Of a stretch of DNA of 5,792 nt, positions 1 through 5,313 are shown piece by piece. A program made the translations under genes and the position numbers. The stretch is from contig JAUWQS010000120.1 in assembly GCA_030610915.1 (NCBI GenBank), positions 1 to 5,792 on the forward strand. The letters run 5' to 3'. Positions within the stretch are counted from its first letter, which is position 1. Each line of letters starts with the position of its first letter. Source of the stretch: Pseudomonadota bacterium. Lineage in GTDB: Bacteria > Desulfobacterota > Syntrophia > Syntrophales > JADFWA01. A model generated the notes under the pieces. The model saw only the letters and a program-made list of their open reading frames with translations, had not been told where the DNA came from and searched no databases.

Positions 1-2
1 AA

Positions 3-314
3 CTAAGAATAAGAACCAGATTCAAAGAAAATACAGGGAATAAGATATAATTGAAATATTTCAATGGAAGAAAAGGAAGAAAATAGTATTGGTAGGATTC
101 TAAACCGGTGAAAATGGCGGGGAATTAGTCCGGTGGTGACAATCCGCCACGCCATATAGTCAAATGCCGTAAATACATTTTCCCCGCTGCCTCCAAGATG
201 ATAGACAACGTATATATCCATTTCCCTGCTCCGGAGGGCATCGGTAAGGTATTTGGTATAAGTGGCGATTCCACATTCTATCGGTGGATAGGTAGAGATA
301 AAACCTATTCTCAT
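3..314 (-). pseudogene. Truncated GT4-like glycosyltransferase, N-terminal fragment
   Basis: The 103-residue frame starts at the ATG at 312-314. An AAAGGAGGT ribosome binding site lies 6 nt upstream, so I prefer it to a start 15 codons further up. Residues 1-53 read as the first Rossmann half of a GT-B glycosyltransferase: MRIGFISTYPPIECGIATYT, with the G-I-A-T-Y-T loop usual near the start of GT4 enzymes, then DIYVVYHLGG and ENVFTAFDY. Such enzymes use nucleotide-sugars to build surface polysaccharides and are usually 350-420 residues long. After Y53 (near base 156) the family resemblance stops exactly where an imperfect inverted repeat (115-154) begins. The last 50 residues are a hydrophobic, low-complexity read-through of AT-rich DNA ending at TAG 3-5. 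The donor-binding C-terminal domain is absent, so activity is unlikely. It lies 22 nt behind the FAD oxidoreductase and is probably co-transcribed with it. Whether the missing part lies beyond the window edge cannot be seen. The family call comes from a short segment. Confidence 0.65.
115..154. repeat. Imperfect inverted repeat at the break of the glycosyltransferase
   Basis: The outer bases TGGCG and CGCCA pair. Inside them GGCGG(GGA)ATTAGTC faces GACAATCCGCC, giving an imperfect hairpin of about 40 bases around a CGGTGGT centre. Its right boundary coincides with the last codon that still looks like glycosyltransferase. It may be a small mobile palindrome whose insertion, or a rearrangement at it, cut the gene. 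A single copy here gives no target duplication to prove insertion. Confidence 0.45.
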
Positions 315-320
315 AAGAAA

Positions 321-329
321 ACCTCCTTT
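321..329 (-). promoter_or_regulatory. Shine-Dalgarno site of the glycosyltransferase fragment
   Basis: On the minus strand this reads AAAGGAGGT, a near-perfect anti-16S match, followed by 6 nt and then ATG 314-312. It lies in the 22-nt gap after the FAD oxidoreductase stop codon. It decides the start of the downstream frame and shows that initiation signals survive although the gene body is broken. Confidence 0.8.
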
Positions 330-336
330 CTGATTG

Positions 337-1665
337 TTACTTGTAAAAATACTTTTCAACGATTCCTTTTGCAGAAATTATTCCGGAAATAGCCGCACCC
401 ACTATTCCACGGCTCTTTCCTGTGCCATCACCGGCCACAAAGATACCCTCAATGTTTGTTTCAAGATGCCGGTTTGTTGGAAAATGGGTATCAAAGAACT
501 TAATTTCCGGCGCATACAACAAGGTGGATGGATGGAGAATACCGGGGACAATCTTATCAAGAGTTTTCAAAGATTCCCACAGATTATCCATGATTCGCGC
601 AGGCAGACCGAGTGTAATATCGCCAGGCGTTGCATTACAGGTTGCCATGCAACGGTCAAAGTGGCGGGTCTTACTGTTAAATGTTGATTTAGAACTTCTC
701 TTTCCCTCTCTGAAGTCTCCAACTCTTTGAACAATTGGTCTGCCACCGCCGAGCAGGAAAAACTGCATGGCAATCATCTGCCCGAATTCAGTGGTGTCGG
801 AAAAGGGTTGAGTTAAGCAGACCGTGTTTATCAGAGCAAAATTTGTGTTTTCTGTCTTACGATTGAAAAGGGCATCACCGTTAACCAATTTAAATTTGCC
901 GTAATTTTCGATCCTCACCCTGCCACCAGGATTGGCGCAAAAGGTTCTCACCCTGTCTTTGTGACGTCTGGTCTGAAAGATGAACTTTGGATCGTACACG
1001 ACATCCGTTAAGGAATCACAGAACTTTTTGTTCAATTCTATCCTGATACCCACATCGATGGGGCCAAAATTATTATCAACACCGATTTTGTTTGATAAAT
1101 CCCTGAACCAGTATGCTCCACTACGTCCAGGGGCAGCAAGAACAACTTTTCCAGAGTACTTCTCTATCTTTTGATCTTTTTGACACACAAGGCAAAAATT
1201 TCCATCCCCCTTTTCGATTGAGATAACCTCAGCACCGAGGAAAAAAGTGGTGTGACTAAGCAGGCCACGCAGATAATCTACCAGTTTTTTGCCATTATCG
1301 GTTCCGTAATGCCACTGCTCGGGAGCAATGAACTGGACGTTATGTTCTTGGGCAATCTTTCTCCATGTCTCTATTTTTTCATTATTTTCAGTAAAAGTAA
1401 CCTGTTGACAGAAGGGGAATTTGATAAAAACCTTTTTTACTTCGTGTATCAAATCCCGGGCATCTTTTCTGTCAAGCTGAAGTTCATCAAGATCAATCCC
1501 AACACGGTGGTCAAAGTTCAGTTTGCCGTCGTTCAGCAGTCCCCCCGCAGGATATTGTTTTTGATCAAAGATCGCTATTTTATCAATACCCATGCGCTCG
1601 AGCCGGATGGCCGCAAAGAGTCCGGCTGGACCGGAACCAATAATCAGTACATTGAAATCTTTCAC
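337..1665 (-). CDS. FAD-dependent oxidoreductase, COG2509-type
   Basis: This 442-residue soluble protein starts at GTG 1663-1665. No better in-frame start exists, since the dinucleotide-binding strand begins at residue 5; the ribosome site (AGAAAG) is weak. Residues 5-19 (NVLIIGSGPAGLFAA) form the GxGxxG FAD-binding fold, followed by an acidic strand end (FDQ, 33-35). Further blocks resemble the uncharacterised FAD-dependent dehydrogenase family COG2509: VVLAAPGRSGAYWFRDL (174-190), PIDVGIRIE (202-210), FCANPGGRV (242-250), GGGRPIVQRVGDFREGKRS (306-324), and the C-terminal flavin-contacting GIFVAGDGTGKSRGIVGAAISG (407-428). The length matches the short form of the family, which lacks an extra N-terminal domain. 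I see no transmembrane or signal segment, so it is probably cytoplasmic. The substrate is unknown. It is followed after 22 nt by the broken glycosyltransferase. Repeat element A1 ends 48 bp upstream of its start, so its native promoter may have been displaced. The family call is firm, the reaction is not. Confidence 0.88.
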   Translation of the reverse strand: MKDFNVLIIGSGPAGLFAAIRLERMGIDKIAIFDQKQYPAGGLLNDGKLNFDHRVGIDLDELQLDRKDARDLIHEVKKVFIKFPFCQQVTFTENNEKIETWRKIAQEHNVQFIAPEQWHYGTDNGKKLVDYLRGLLSHTTFFLGAEVISIEKGDGNFCLVCQKDQKIEKYSGKVVLAAPGRSGAYWFRDLSNKIGVDNNFGPIDVGIRIELNKKFCDSLTDVVYDPKFIFQTRRHKDRVRTFCANPGGRVRIENYGKFKLVNGDALFNRKTENTNFALINTVCLTQPFSDTTEFGQMIAMQFFLLGGGRPIVQRVGDFREGKRSSKSTFNSKTRHFDRCMATCNATPGDITLGLPARIMDNLWESLKTLDKIVPGILHPSTLLYAPEIKFFDTHFPTNRHLETNIEGIFVAGDGTGKSRGIVGAAISGIISAKGIVEKYFYK

Positions 1666-1713
1666 CTGGAAACATCTTTCTGACAGACGAGAGGCCTGTC
1701 CTGCCGGTTGCGC

Positions 1714-1945
1714 GTATCAGCTCAATGAATAGCGAAAGGCATATGGCATGGCAGAAGCATGTAGCGGAAGGCTTCAGCCTTCCATGTGCTTCAGTCATAC
1801 TGTATTACGTGAATATGGAGACCTGAAGGTCTCCGCTACAGGGGCTGTGCAAAACTCAAAGGCGTAACCTCTATGCCCAAACCACGCTTCCAGAAGATGG
1901 AGGCGGCTACGTGTCTGGATTTGCCCCTATTTATTGAACTGATAC
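1714..1945. mobile_element. Repeat element A1: TIR-bounded element with REPIN core
   Basis: This 232-bp non-coding element has terminal inverted repeats: GTATCAGCTCAATGAATAG on the left, CTATTTATTGAACTGATAC on the right. An inverted copy (A2) lies at 4279-4504. By hand alignment they differ at about 16 positions plus one 5-bp ATGGC tandem duplication here. The 9 bases before TATCAG (GGTTGCGCG) and after GATAC (GATTGCGCC) agree at 7 of 9 positions. That suggests a decayed 9-bp target duplication in the same register as A2. The core (1761-1839) holds two inverted GTAG hairpins. No transposase is encoded, so any movement would need enzymes supplied from elsewhere. Confidence 0.85.
1761..1839. 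repeat. REPIN-like pair of inverted GTAG hairpins inside A1
   Basis: The left unit is GTAGC followed by the perfect hairpin GGAAGGCT-TC-AGCCTTCC (1766-1783). The right unit is the mirror image: GGAGACCT-GA-AGGTCTCC (1817-1834) followed by GCTAC. The spacer is 33 bases. A GTAG tetranucleotide before a short palindrome, two units facing each other, is the layout of REP/REPIN sequences moved by RAYT (TnpA-REP) proteins. Both hairpins are conserved in A2. As RNA they would form strong stem-loops in the leader of the FAD oxidoreductase gene. Confidence 0.7.
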
Positions 1946-2216
1946 GATTGCGCCGCTGTGAGTTAGCTGTAAGCGTTTACCGCAGAGCTCGCAGAGAACA
2001 CAGAGAAACTATTCTTGTAAGCCAGGAGTTAGAGTCGTTTCGCTCTAATTTTAAGTTTTTCCTTTCAGAAGATGAAATCATGTCATTTCCCCTATCTCTC
2101 TTTATTCAACATATCGTAAGCGTTCACAGTTTCAGGGGTACCCTTTTTGATAAGGAAAGGTTAAAGCATTACTTGAAGGTTTTGCTGATAAAGGTAGAGA
2201 AGATCAACATAAAAAG
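1946..2216. other. Intergenic repeat debris, no convincing gene
   Basis: An open plus-strand frame runs through here (1873-2220), but its first 25 codons lie inside element A1 and the next part spells the CGCAGAG tandem repeat, so I do not accept it. The stretch contains a 3 x 9-bp tandem repeat (1981-2007) and the phrase GTAAGCGTTYAC twice (1969-1980 and 2116-2127). The rest looks like decayed repeat sequence. I see no promoter or RNA gene. Confidence 0.5.
1981..2007. repeat. Tandem repeat, three 9-bp units (CGCAGAGAA type)
   Basis: Three consecutive units read CGCAGAGCT, CGCAGAGAA and CACAGAGAA. This kind of 'CGCAGAG' phrase recurs in intergenic DNA of many environmental bacteria. The short array matters mainly because it produces an artefactual arginine/glutamate-rich open frame. 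Confidence 0.75.
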
Positions 2217-2336
2217 GTAATATCTCAATAAGTTCGTGTAGGCCCTTCGACAAGCTCAGGGTACGACGTACCCTGAGCTTGTCGAAGGGCGCCCATATCG
2301 GGAGGTTAAAACCTCCCCTACCCTAATTCATCGAGA
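2217..2336. mobile_element. Repeat element B1 with a swapped hairpin
   Basis: The left end GTAATATCTCAATAAGTTCG matches, in inverse orientation, the inner end of element B2 (GTAATAGCTCAATAAGTTCG from 5580 downwards). The right half (2290-2321) is an exact 32-base inverted match to 5511-5542 and contains the hairpin GGGAGGTT-AA-AACCTCCC followed by CCTAC. Between them, where B2 has a small GTAG-AGGCGA hairpin, B1 carries GTAG followed by a 49-bp palindrome. The outer right end (CTAATTCATCGAG) is a decayed form of the shared terminus. It is non-coding and lies between proB and the FAD oxidoreductase. Confidence 0.75.
2242..2290. repeat. 49-bp palindrome of the CCCTTCGACAAGCTCAGGG type
   Basis: Two perfect 24-base arms, starting GCCCTTCGACAAGCTC and ending GAGCTTGTCGAAGGGC, flank a single central A. 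The CTTCGACAAGCTCAG palindrome is a recurrent intergenic repeat in many unrelated bacterial genomes. Here it sits inside element B1 directly after a GTAG tetranucleotide. In RNA it would form a very stable hairpin, and it could act as a transcription barrier or terminator on either strand, although it has no adjoining U-tract. Confidence 0.9.
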
Positions 2337-2462
2337 AGTCACATAAAAAGTGTAAATCGTGATTCCCTTGTCAGGCTGAATTTCGATACCATGAGTTTGA
2401 CTGAAGCATGCCGCCCTTCCCTTCTCACCCAGAGTTGCAACATGGAATATATCGTTAGACAT
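2328..2462 (-). CDS. Possible small ORF or gene remnant (44 aa), unrecognised
   Basis: The minus-strand frame from ATG 2460-2462 to TGA 2328-2330 encodes MSNDIFHVATLGEKGRAACF and 24 further residues ending FYVTSR. The frame stays open 12 codons further upstream (to 2498, IERFEDGECPCV) before a TAA. Its amino-acid mix is soluble and protein-like, with a C-P-C pair just before the ATG, unlike the arginine-rich shadows elsewhere. I do not recognise the family. A GGGGA at about 12 nt is only a poor ribosome site, and the open part upstream of the ATG suggests either another start (GTG just upstream) or the tail of a decayed gene. Its 3' end runs into the right edge of repeat element B1. Treat it as a candidate only. 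Confidence 0.3.
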   Translation of the reverse strand: MSNDIFHVATLGEKGRAACFSQTHGIEIQPDKGITIYTFYVTSR

Positions 2463-2549
2463 CACACATGGACATTCCCCGTCTTCAAAACGTTCAATTT
2501 ACATCGCTCTCTACGCCTTGAACCGTGAACCTGAGTAGTTACGTTCCTT

Positions 2550-3767
2550 TTACACCTTGATCTTTTTTGACACTACCATATTATCCCTGTGTATGATCTC
2601 ATCGTAGGGCTTGTTTCCCAACATCTGTTTGATCTGGGATGTTTTCAAACCCTTTATTTTATCTATATCTGAAGAACTGTAATTTACCAGCCCCTTCGCC
2701 AGGACTGCCGTTTCCATATCCACACAGGTTACGGCATCCCCCTCATAAAAAACTCCTTCTACCTTAATGATGCCCGAGGGAAGCAGACTTTTCCCCTGAT
2801 GAATAATGGCCTCCTTTGCGCCATCATCGATGAACAATTTACCTCTTGGCTCTAAGGTAAACGCTATCCAGTATTTTCTGCTCTTCATGTGTTCATTTGC
2901 CGGCAAAAAGAGGGTTCCTGTCTCTTTACCTGAAAATATGTCTTGAAGTATACCTTTTGTCTTGCCGTGGGCTACGATGTATGGAATGCCGAAAGCGGCA
3001 ACCTTTTTTGCCGCCATGACCTTGCTTTTCATACCACCCATACCCACCGGATCTGATTCCGCAGTGGCTGCCGCCTCAATTTCATCCGTAATATCTTTCA
3101 CCAGTGGAATCAGTCTGGCCTTCTCTGATCCTGTCGGATTTCTATCATAGAGACCTTTGGTGTTGGTTAAATTTATGAGAAGATGGGCTCCGATGATATT
3201 TGCCGTCATTGCGGCAAGATTGTCATTATCTCCAAATTTTATTTCATCGACCGAAACGGTGTCATTTTCGTTGATAATCGGGATAACCCCCCATTCCATA
3301 AGCGTTGAAAGGGTATTGCGAACATTAAGAAACCTTTTTCTGTCAGTCAGGTCACTCATGGTCAGAAGCATCTGGGCTACGATTAGATCATGTTTGCCAA
3401 AGGCATTAGAATAGACCCTCATCAACCTTCCCTGTCCCACGGCTGCGGCCGCCTGCTTTTGCGGTATGCTCTTCATAAGCGTATTGCGATACGCCTTCAC
3501 TCCCATCCTGTGCATACCGGAAGCGATAGCCCCTGATGAGACAATAACTATCTGATAGCCACTCTTCGTGAGTTGCGCTATCTCATCGACAAGTTGTTCT
3601 ATTATGTTAAGAGCAAGCCCGTCCTTACCGGATAAAACACCCGTGCCGATTTTGATCAAGACCCTTTTTACATTTGATAGGATCTCTTGTCGGGACAGGT
3701 CATCTACTCGATAAACCTCTCTGGCGCTATAAGAGGGCTGACATGTTTTCTTAAGACTACTGTTCAT
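2550..3767 (-). CDS. proB: Glutamate 5-kinase
   Basis: ProB phosphorylates L-glutamate with ATP to gamma-glutamyl phosphate, the first and usually proline-inhibited step of proline synthesis (EC 2.7.2.11), in the cytoplasm. The amino-acid-kinase domain spans about residues 34-285, with KIGTGVLSG (39-47), IVSSGAIASG (75-84), KQAAAAVGQGRLM (104-116), IINENDTVSVDEIKFGDNDNLAA (164-186, the glutamate/proline-binding and active-site loop), TKGLYDRNP (203-211) and MGGMKSKVMAAK (243-254). A C-terminal PUA domain follows at about 307-385. At 405 residues it is longer than the common 365-375; the excess is mainly a 34-residue N-terminal leader before the first beta strand. An in-frame TGA lies two codons before ATG 3765-3767, and no other good start occurs before the kinase fold, so this start is chosen despite its weak ribosome site. 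No proA or obg is adjacent, which is unusual. All visible key motifs are intact. Confidence 0.95.
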   Translation of the reverse strand: MNSSLKKTCQPSYSAREVYRVDDLSRQEILSNVKRVLIKIGTGVLSGKDGLALNIIEQLVDEIAQLTKSGYQIVIVSSGAIASGMHRMGVKAYRNTLMKSIPQKQAAAAVGQGRLMRVYSNAFGKHDLIVAQMLLTMSDLTDRKRFLNVRNTLSTLMEWGVIPIINENDTVSVDEIKFGDNDNLAAMTANIIGAHLLINLTNTKGLYDRNPTGSEKARLIPLVKDITDEIEAAATAESDPVGMGGMKSKVMAAKKVAAFGIPYIVAHGKTKGILQDIFSGKETGTLFLPANEHMKSRKYWIAFTLEPRGKLFIDDGAKEAIIHQGKSLLPSGIIKVEGVFYEGDAVTCVDMETAVLAKGLVNYSSSDIDKIKGLKTSQIKQMLGNKPYDEIIHRDNMVVSKKIKV

Positions 3768-3836
3768 CTTTCACACCGGTTTGAAACACCTGATATCCAT
3801 GATGAGGCCTTTTCTCTCATCCTCCTCACATTTTTG

Positions 3837-3998
3837 TCCGCCTCAGGCGGAAAGATCGGCCAGAGACAGTGTCCTATTCTGTGGTGCGGGGACGCCGCCG
3901 CCTGTCCTACCCTGCCCTGTGGTGCGTGTGAGACCATCTGTCCTGCTTGCGGCAGGTCGGATATCTTCCTCCGCAGTAGGTTGGGCGTCTCGCCCGAC
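3837..3998. repeat. GC-rich block of small palindromes and a REP-like singlet
   Basis: This stretch upstream of proB is markedly richer in G+C than its surroundings. It holds a perfect 15-bp palindrome TCCGCCT-C-AGGCGGA (3837-3851), a direct repeat CTGTGGTGCG (3879-3888 and 3917-3926), TGTCCTA repeated at 3870-3876 and 3903-3909, a hairpin CCTGC-TTGCG-GCAGG (3942-3956), and GTAG-G-TTGGGCG-TCT-CGCCCGA (3976-3997), which has the GTAG-plus-palindrome form of the other REP-like units. Open frames exist on both strands, but they only spell these repeats. Any proB promoter must lie in or before this block; I cannot point to one. Confidence 0.55.
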
Positions 3999-4037
3999 AG
4001 TGTCACTTTTTGAGTGCGATTTCGAGTAAGTTACTTA

Positions 4038-4178
4038 GTGCCCGAACTAAAACCAGGATTTTTCGTTCAGATCAAGGAAGACGAAAATTTTAACCACAGG
4101 AATACATTGAGTATTTTGAGGATTAAAATTTGAGTCTGACGCAGATATGGGCGAAAAAGACAGTTTTCGTTTAGGCAC
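4038..4178. mobile_element. MITE-like element with 6-bp target duplication
   Basis: The ends are inverted repeats: GTGCCCGAACTAAAAC on the left and GTTTTCGTTTAGGCAC on the right (13 of 16 positions pair). The element is immediately flanked on both sides by TACTTA (4032-4037 and 4179-4184), as expected for a target-site duplication. The 141-bp interior is AT-rich and encodes nothing convincing; it includes an 'AACCACAGGAATACATTGAG' phrase. Related end sequences occur at 5341-5358 and 5440-5458. No transposase is present, so it would be non-autonomous. Because the bases next to each end are TA on both sides, the exact duplication length could be argued. Confidence 0.7.
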
Positions 4179-4181
4179 TAC

Positions 4182-4227
4182 TTAAAAGCTCCGCTATGCC
4201 GACATGTCGGCATAGCGGAGCTTTTAA
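4182..4227. repeat. Perfect 46-bp palindrome, possible bidirectional terminator
   Basis: Two 23-base arms meet with no spacer: TTAAAAGCTCCGCTATGCC continues to the centre ACA|TGT and mirrors back to GGCATAGCGGAGCTTTTAA. All 46 positions are symmetrical. An RNA from either strand would fold into a long GC-rich stem ending in CUUUUAA, which resembles a rho-independent terminator, although the U-run is only four long. It lies between crotonase and proB, so it could separate their transcription. It could equally be a mobile palindrome. The neighbouring MITE inserted at its left edge, its target duplication overlapping the first TTA. Confidence 0.8.
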
Positions 4228-4278
4228 TGAGACCATCACACTTAAGGAACTGAAGTATTCATTCTTACCAAATCTACC

Positions 4279-4504
4279 TATCAGCTCAATAAATAGGGGC
4301 AAACCCAGACACGTAACCGCCTCCATCTTCCGGAAGCTGGGTTTGAGTGTAGAGGTTACGCCTTTGAGCTTTGCACAGCTCCTGTAGCGGAGACCTTCAG
4401 GTCTCCATATTCACGTAATACAGTATGACTGAGGCACATGGAAGGCTGAAGCCTTCCGCTACATGTTTCTGCCATATGCCTTCCGCTATTCATTGATCTG
4501 ATAC
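4279..4504. mobile_element. Repeat element A2, inverted copy of A1, with 9-bp target duplication
   Basis: This 226-bp element runs from TATCAGCTCAATAAATAG to CATTGATCTGATAC and is about 93% identical, by hand count, to A1 in the opposite orientation. It is flanked exactly by AAATCTACC at 4270-4278 and again at 4505-4513, a clear 9-bp target-site duplication. The right copy of the duplication includes the crotonase stop codon (CTA 4509-4511 on this strand), so the element landed on the end of that gene without changing the protein. The REPIN core is at 4384-4462. It encodes no protein. Confidence 0.9.
4384..4462. repeat. REPIN-like hairpin pair inside A2
   Basis: GTAGC-GGAGACCT-TC-AGGTCTCC is followed by a 33-base spacer and GGAAGGCT-GA-AGCCTTCC-GCTAC, the mirror arrangement of 1761-1839. 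Both stems are intact with no mismatches in their 8-bp arms, whereas substitutions between A1 and A2 fall mainly outside the hairpins. On the crotonase transcript these stems come just after the stop codon, where they could stabilise or end the mRNA. Confidence 0.7.
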
Positions 4505-4508
4505 AAAT

Positions 4509-5294
4509 CTACCTGCCTTTAAATACAGGAGCTCTCTTTTCAAAAAAGGCTTTCGCACCCTCTTTGATATCATCCGTCAAAAAAAGGTCAGTAATAAGCT
4601 CTGCCTCCCTGATCAACCCTTCTTCCAGAGGCATATTACTCCCCTCATTAATAGCTTTCTTCCCATTCTTCAGCGCCAGAGGACCCCTCTTCAAAAATAT
4701 CTTGGCAAGTTTCTTAGATTCAATGAGAGCCTCACCTGCAGGAACTATCTTTTCAACTAAACCGATGCTTAAGGCCTCACTTGCACTGACAGGCTCACCA
4801 CCCAATACAATCATCTTGGCCCACCCCTTTCCCAGAAGACGCACCAGCCGCTGAGTTCCGCCGGCGCCCGGAATGATGCCGAGCTTGACTTCGGGTGTGC
4901 CAATTATGGCATTCTGTGCAGCAACACGAATGTCACAGGCTATCGCCAGTTCACAACCACCTCCCAGGGCCAAACCGTTTATTGCAGCAATAACTACCAT
5001 GTCAAAGTTTTCAATCCTCGTGAAACAATCCTGCATCTTCCTCACGCTTTCAAACGCCTTTGTGCGATCACTCCTAAACTCCTCGAACATCGTGATATCT
5101 GCCCCTGCCACAAAGGCCTTCTTTCCTCCCCCTGTGATCACCACAACTCCAGCATTCTTATTCGCACCAAGCTCCCCAAAAACCTCCGAAAGTTCATCGA
5201 TTACCTCAAGGCTCAAAGCATTTACAGGAGGCCGATCAATTGTCACAATAGCGATTCGATCTTCAATCTCATAATTTACGTACTTCCTTGCCAT
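4509..5294 (-). CDS. Enoyl-CoA hydratase/isomerase (crotonase family)
   Basis: The 261-residue protein starts at ATG 5292-5294, which follows AAAGGAG by 8 nt; a start 13 codons earlier has no such site. It is a full-length single-domain crotonase. Oxyanion-hole segments are FVAGADI (61-67) and NGLALGGGCELAIACD (106-121). Both glutamates of true hydratases are present, E115 in GGGCE and E135 in GTPEVKLG, 20 residues apart as in rat mitochondrial enoyl-CoA hydratase (E144/E164). IPGAGGTQRL (141-150) is also typical. This supports hydration of trans-2-enoyl-CoA to 3-hydroxyacyl-CoA, as in beta-oxidation or butanoyl-CoA and related acyl-CoA pathways. The chain-length preference cannot be read, and other crotonase chemistries remain possible. 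It is probably a cytoplasmic hexamer of trimer pairs, as known for the family. No other acyl-CoA gene is visible. Element A2 begins right after its stop codon. Confidence 0.92.
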   Translation of the reverse strand: MARKYVNYEIEDRIAIVTIDRPPVNALSLEVIDELSEVFGELGANKNAGVVVITGGGKKAFVAGADITMFEEFRSDRTKAFESVRKMQDCFTRIENFDMVVIAAINGLALGGGCELAIACDIRVAAQNAIIGTPEVKLGIIPGAGGTQRLVRLLGKGWAKMIVLGGEPVSASEALSIGLVEKIVPAGEALIESKKLAKIFLKRGPLALKNGKKAINEGSNMPLEEGLIREAELITDLFLTDDIKEGAKAFFEKRAPVFKGR

Positions 5295-5302
5295 ATTAAT
5301 TT

Positions 5303-5309
5303 CTCCTTT
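5303..5309 (-). promoter_or_regulatory. Shine-Dalgarno site of the crotonase gene
   Basis: On the minus strand it reads AAAGGAG, 8 nt before ATG 5294-5292. It fixes the start of the 261-residue crotonase and argues against the in-frame ATG at 5333, which would add 13 residues (MSSYVVRCKGEIN) that do not look like the family. Confidence 0.8.
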
Positions 5310-5313
5310 ACAT

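Noticed and set aside
1252..1683. Plus-strand 143-codon frame
   Set aside because: It is antisense to the FAD oxidoreductase, whose motifs are clear in the minus frame.
1873..2220. Plus-strand open frame of 115 codons
   Set aside because: It starts inside repeat element A1, spells the CGCAGAG tandem repeat, and has no ribosome site or recognisable family; it looks like an accident of repeat sequence.
3764..4006. Minus-strand open frame of 80 codons upstream of proB, with overlapping plus-strand frames
   Set aside because: All of them translate the GC-rich palindrome block; composition is repeat-driven and no protein family is visible. Only its last 18 codons are mentioned as a possible coupled leader.
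4873..5274. Plus-strand 133-codon frame
   Set aside because: It is antisense to the well-supported crotonase gene and has the composition of a shadow frame.
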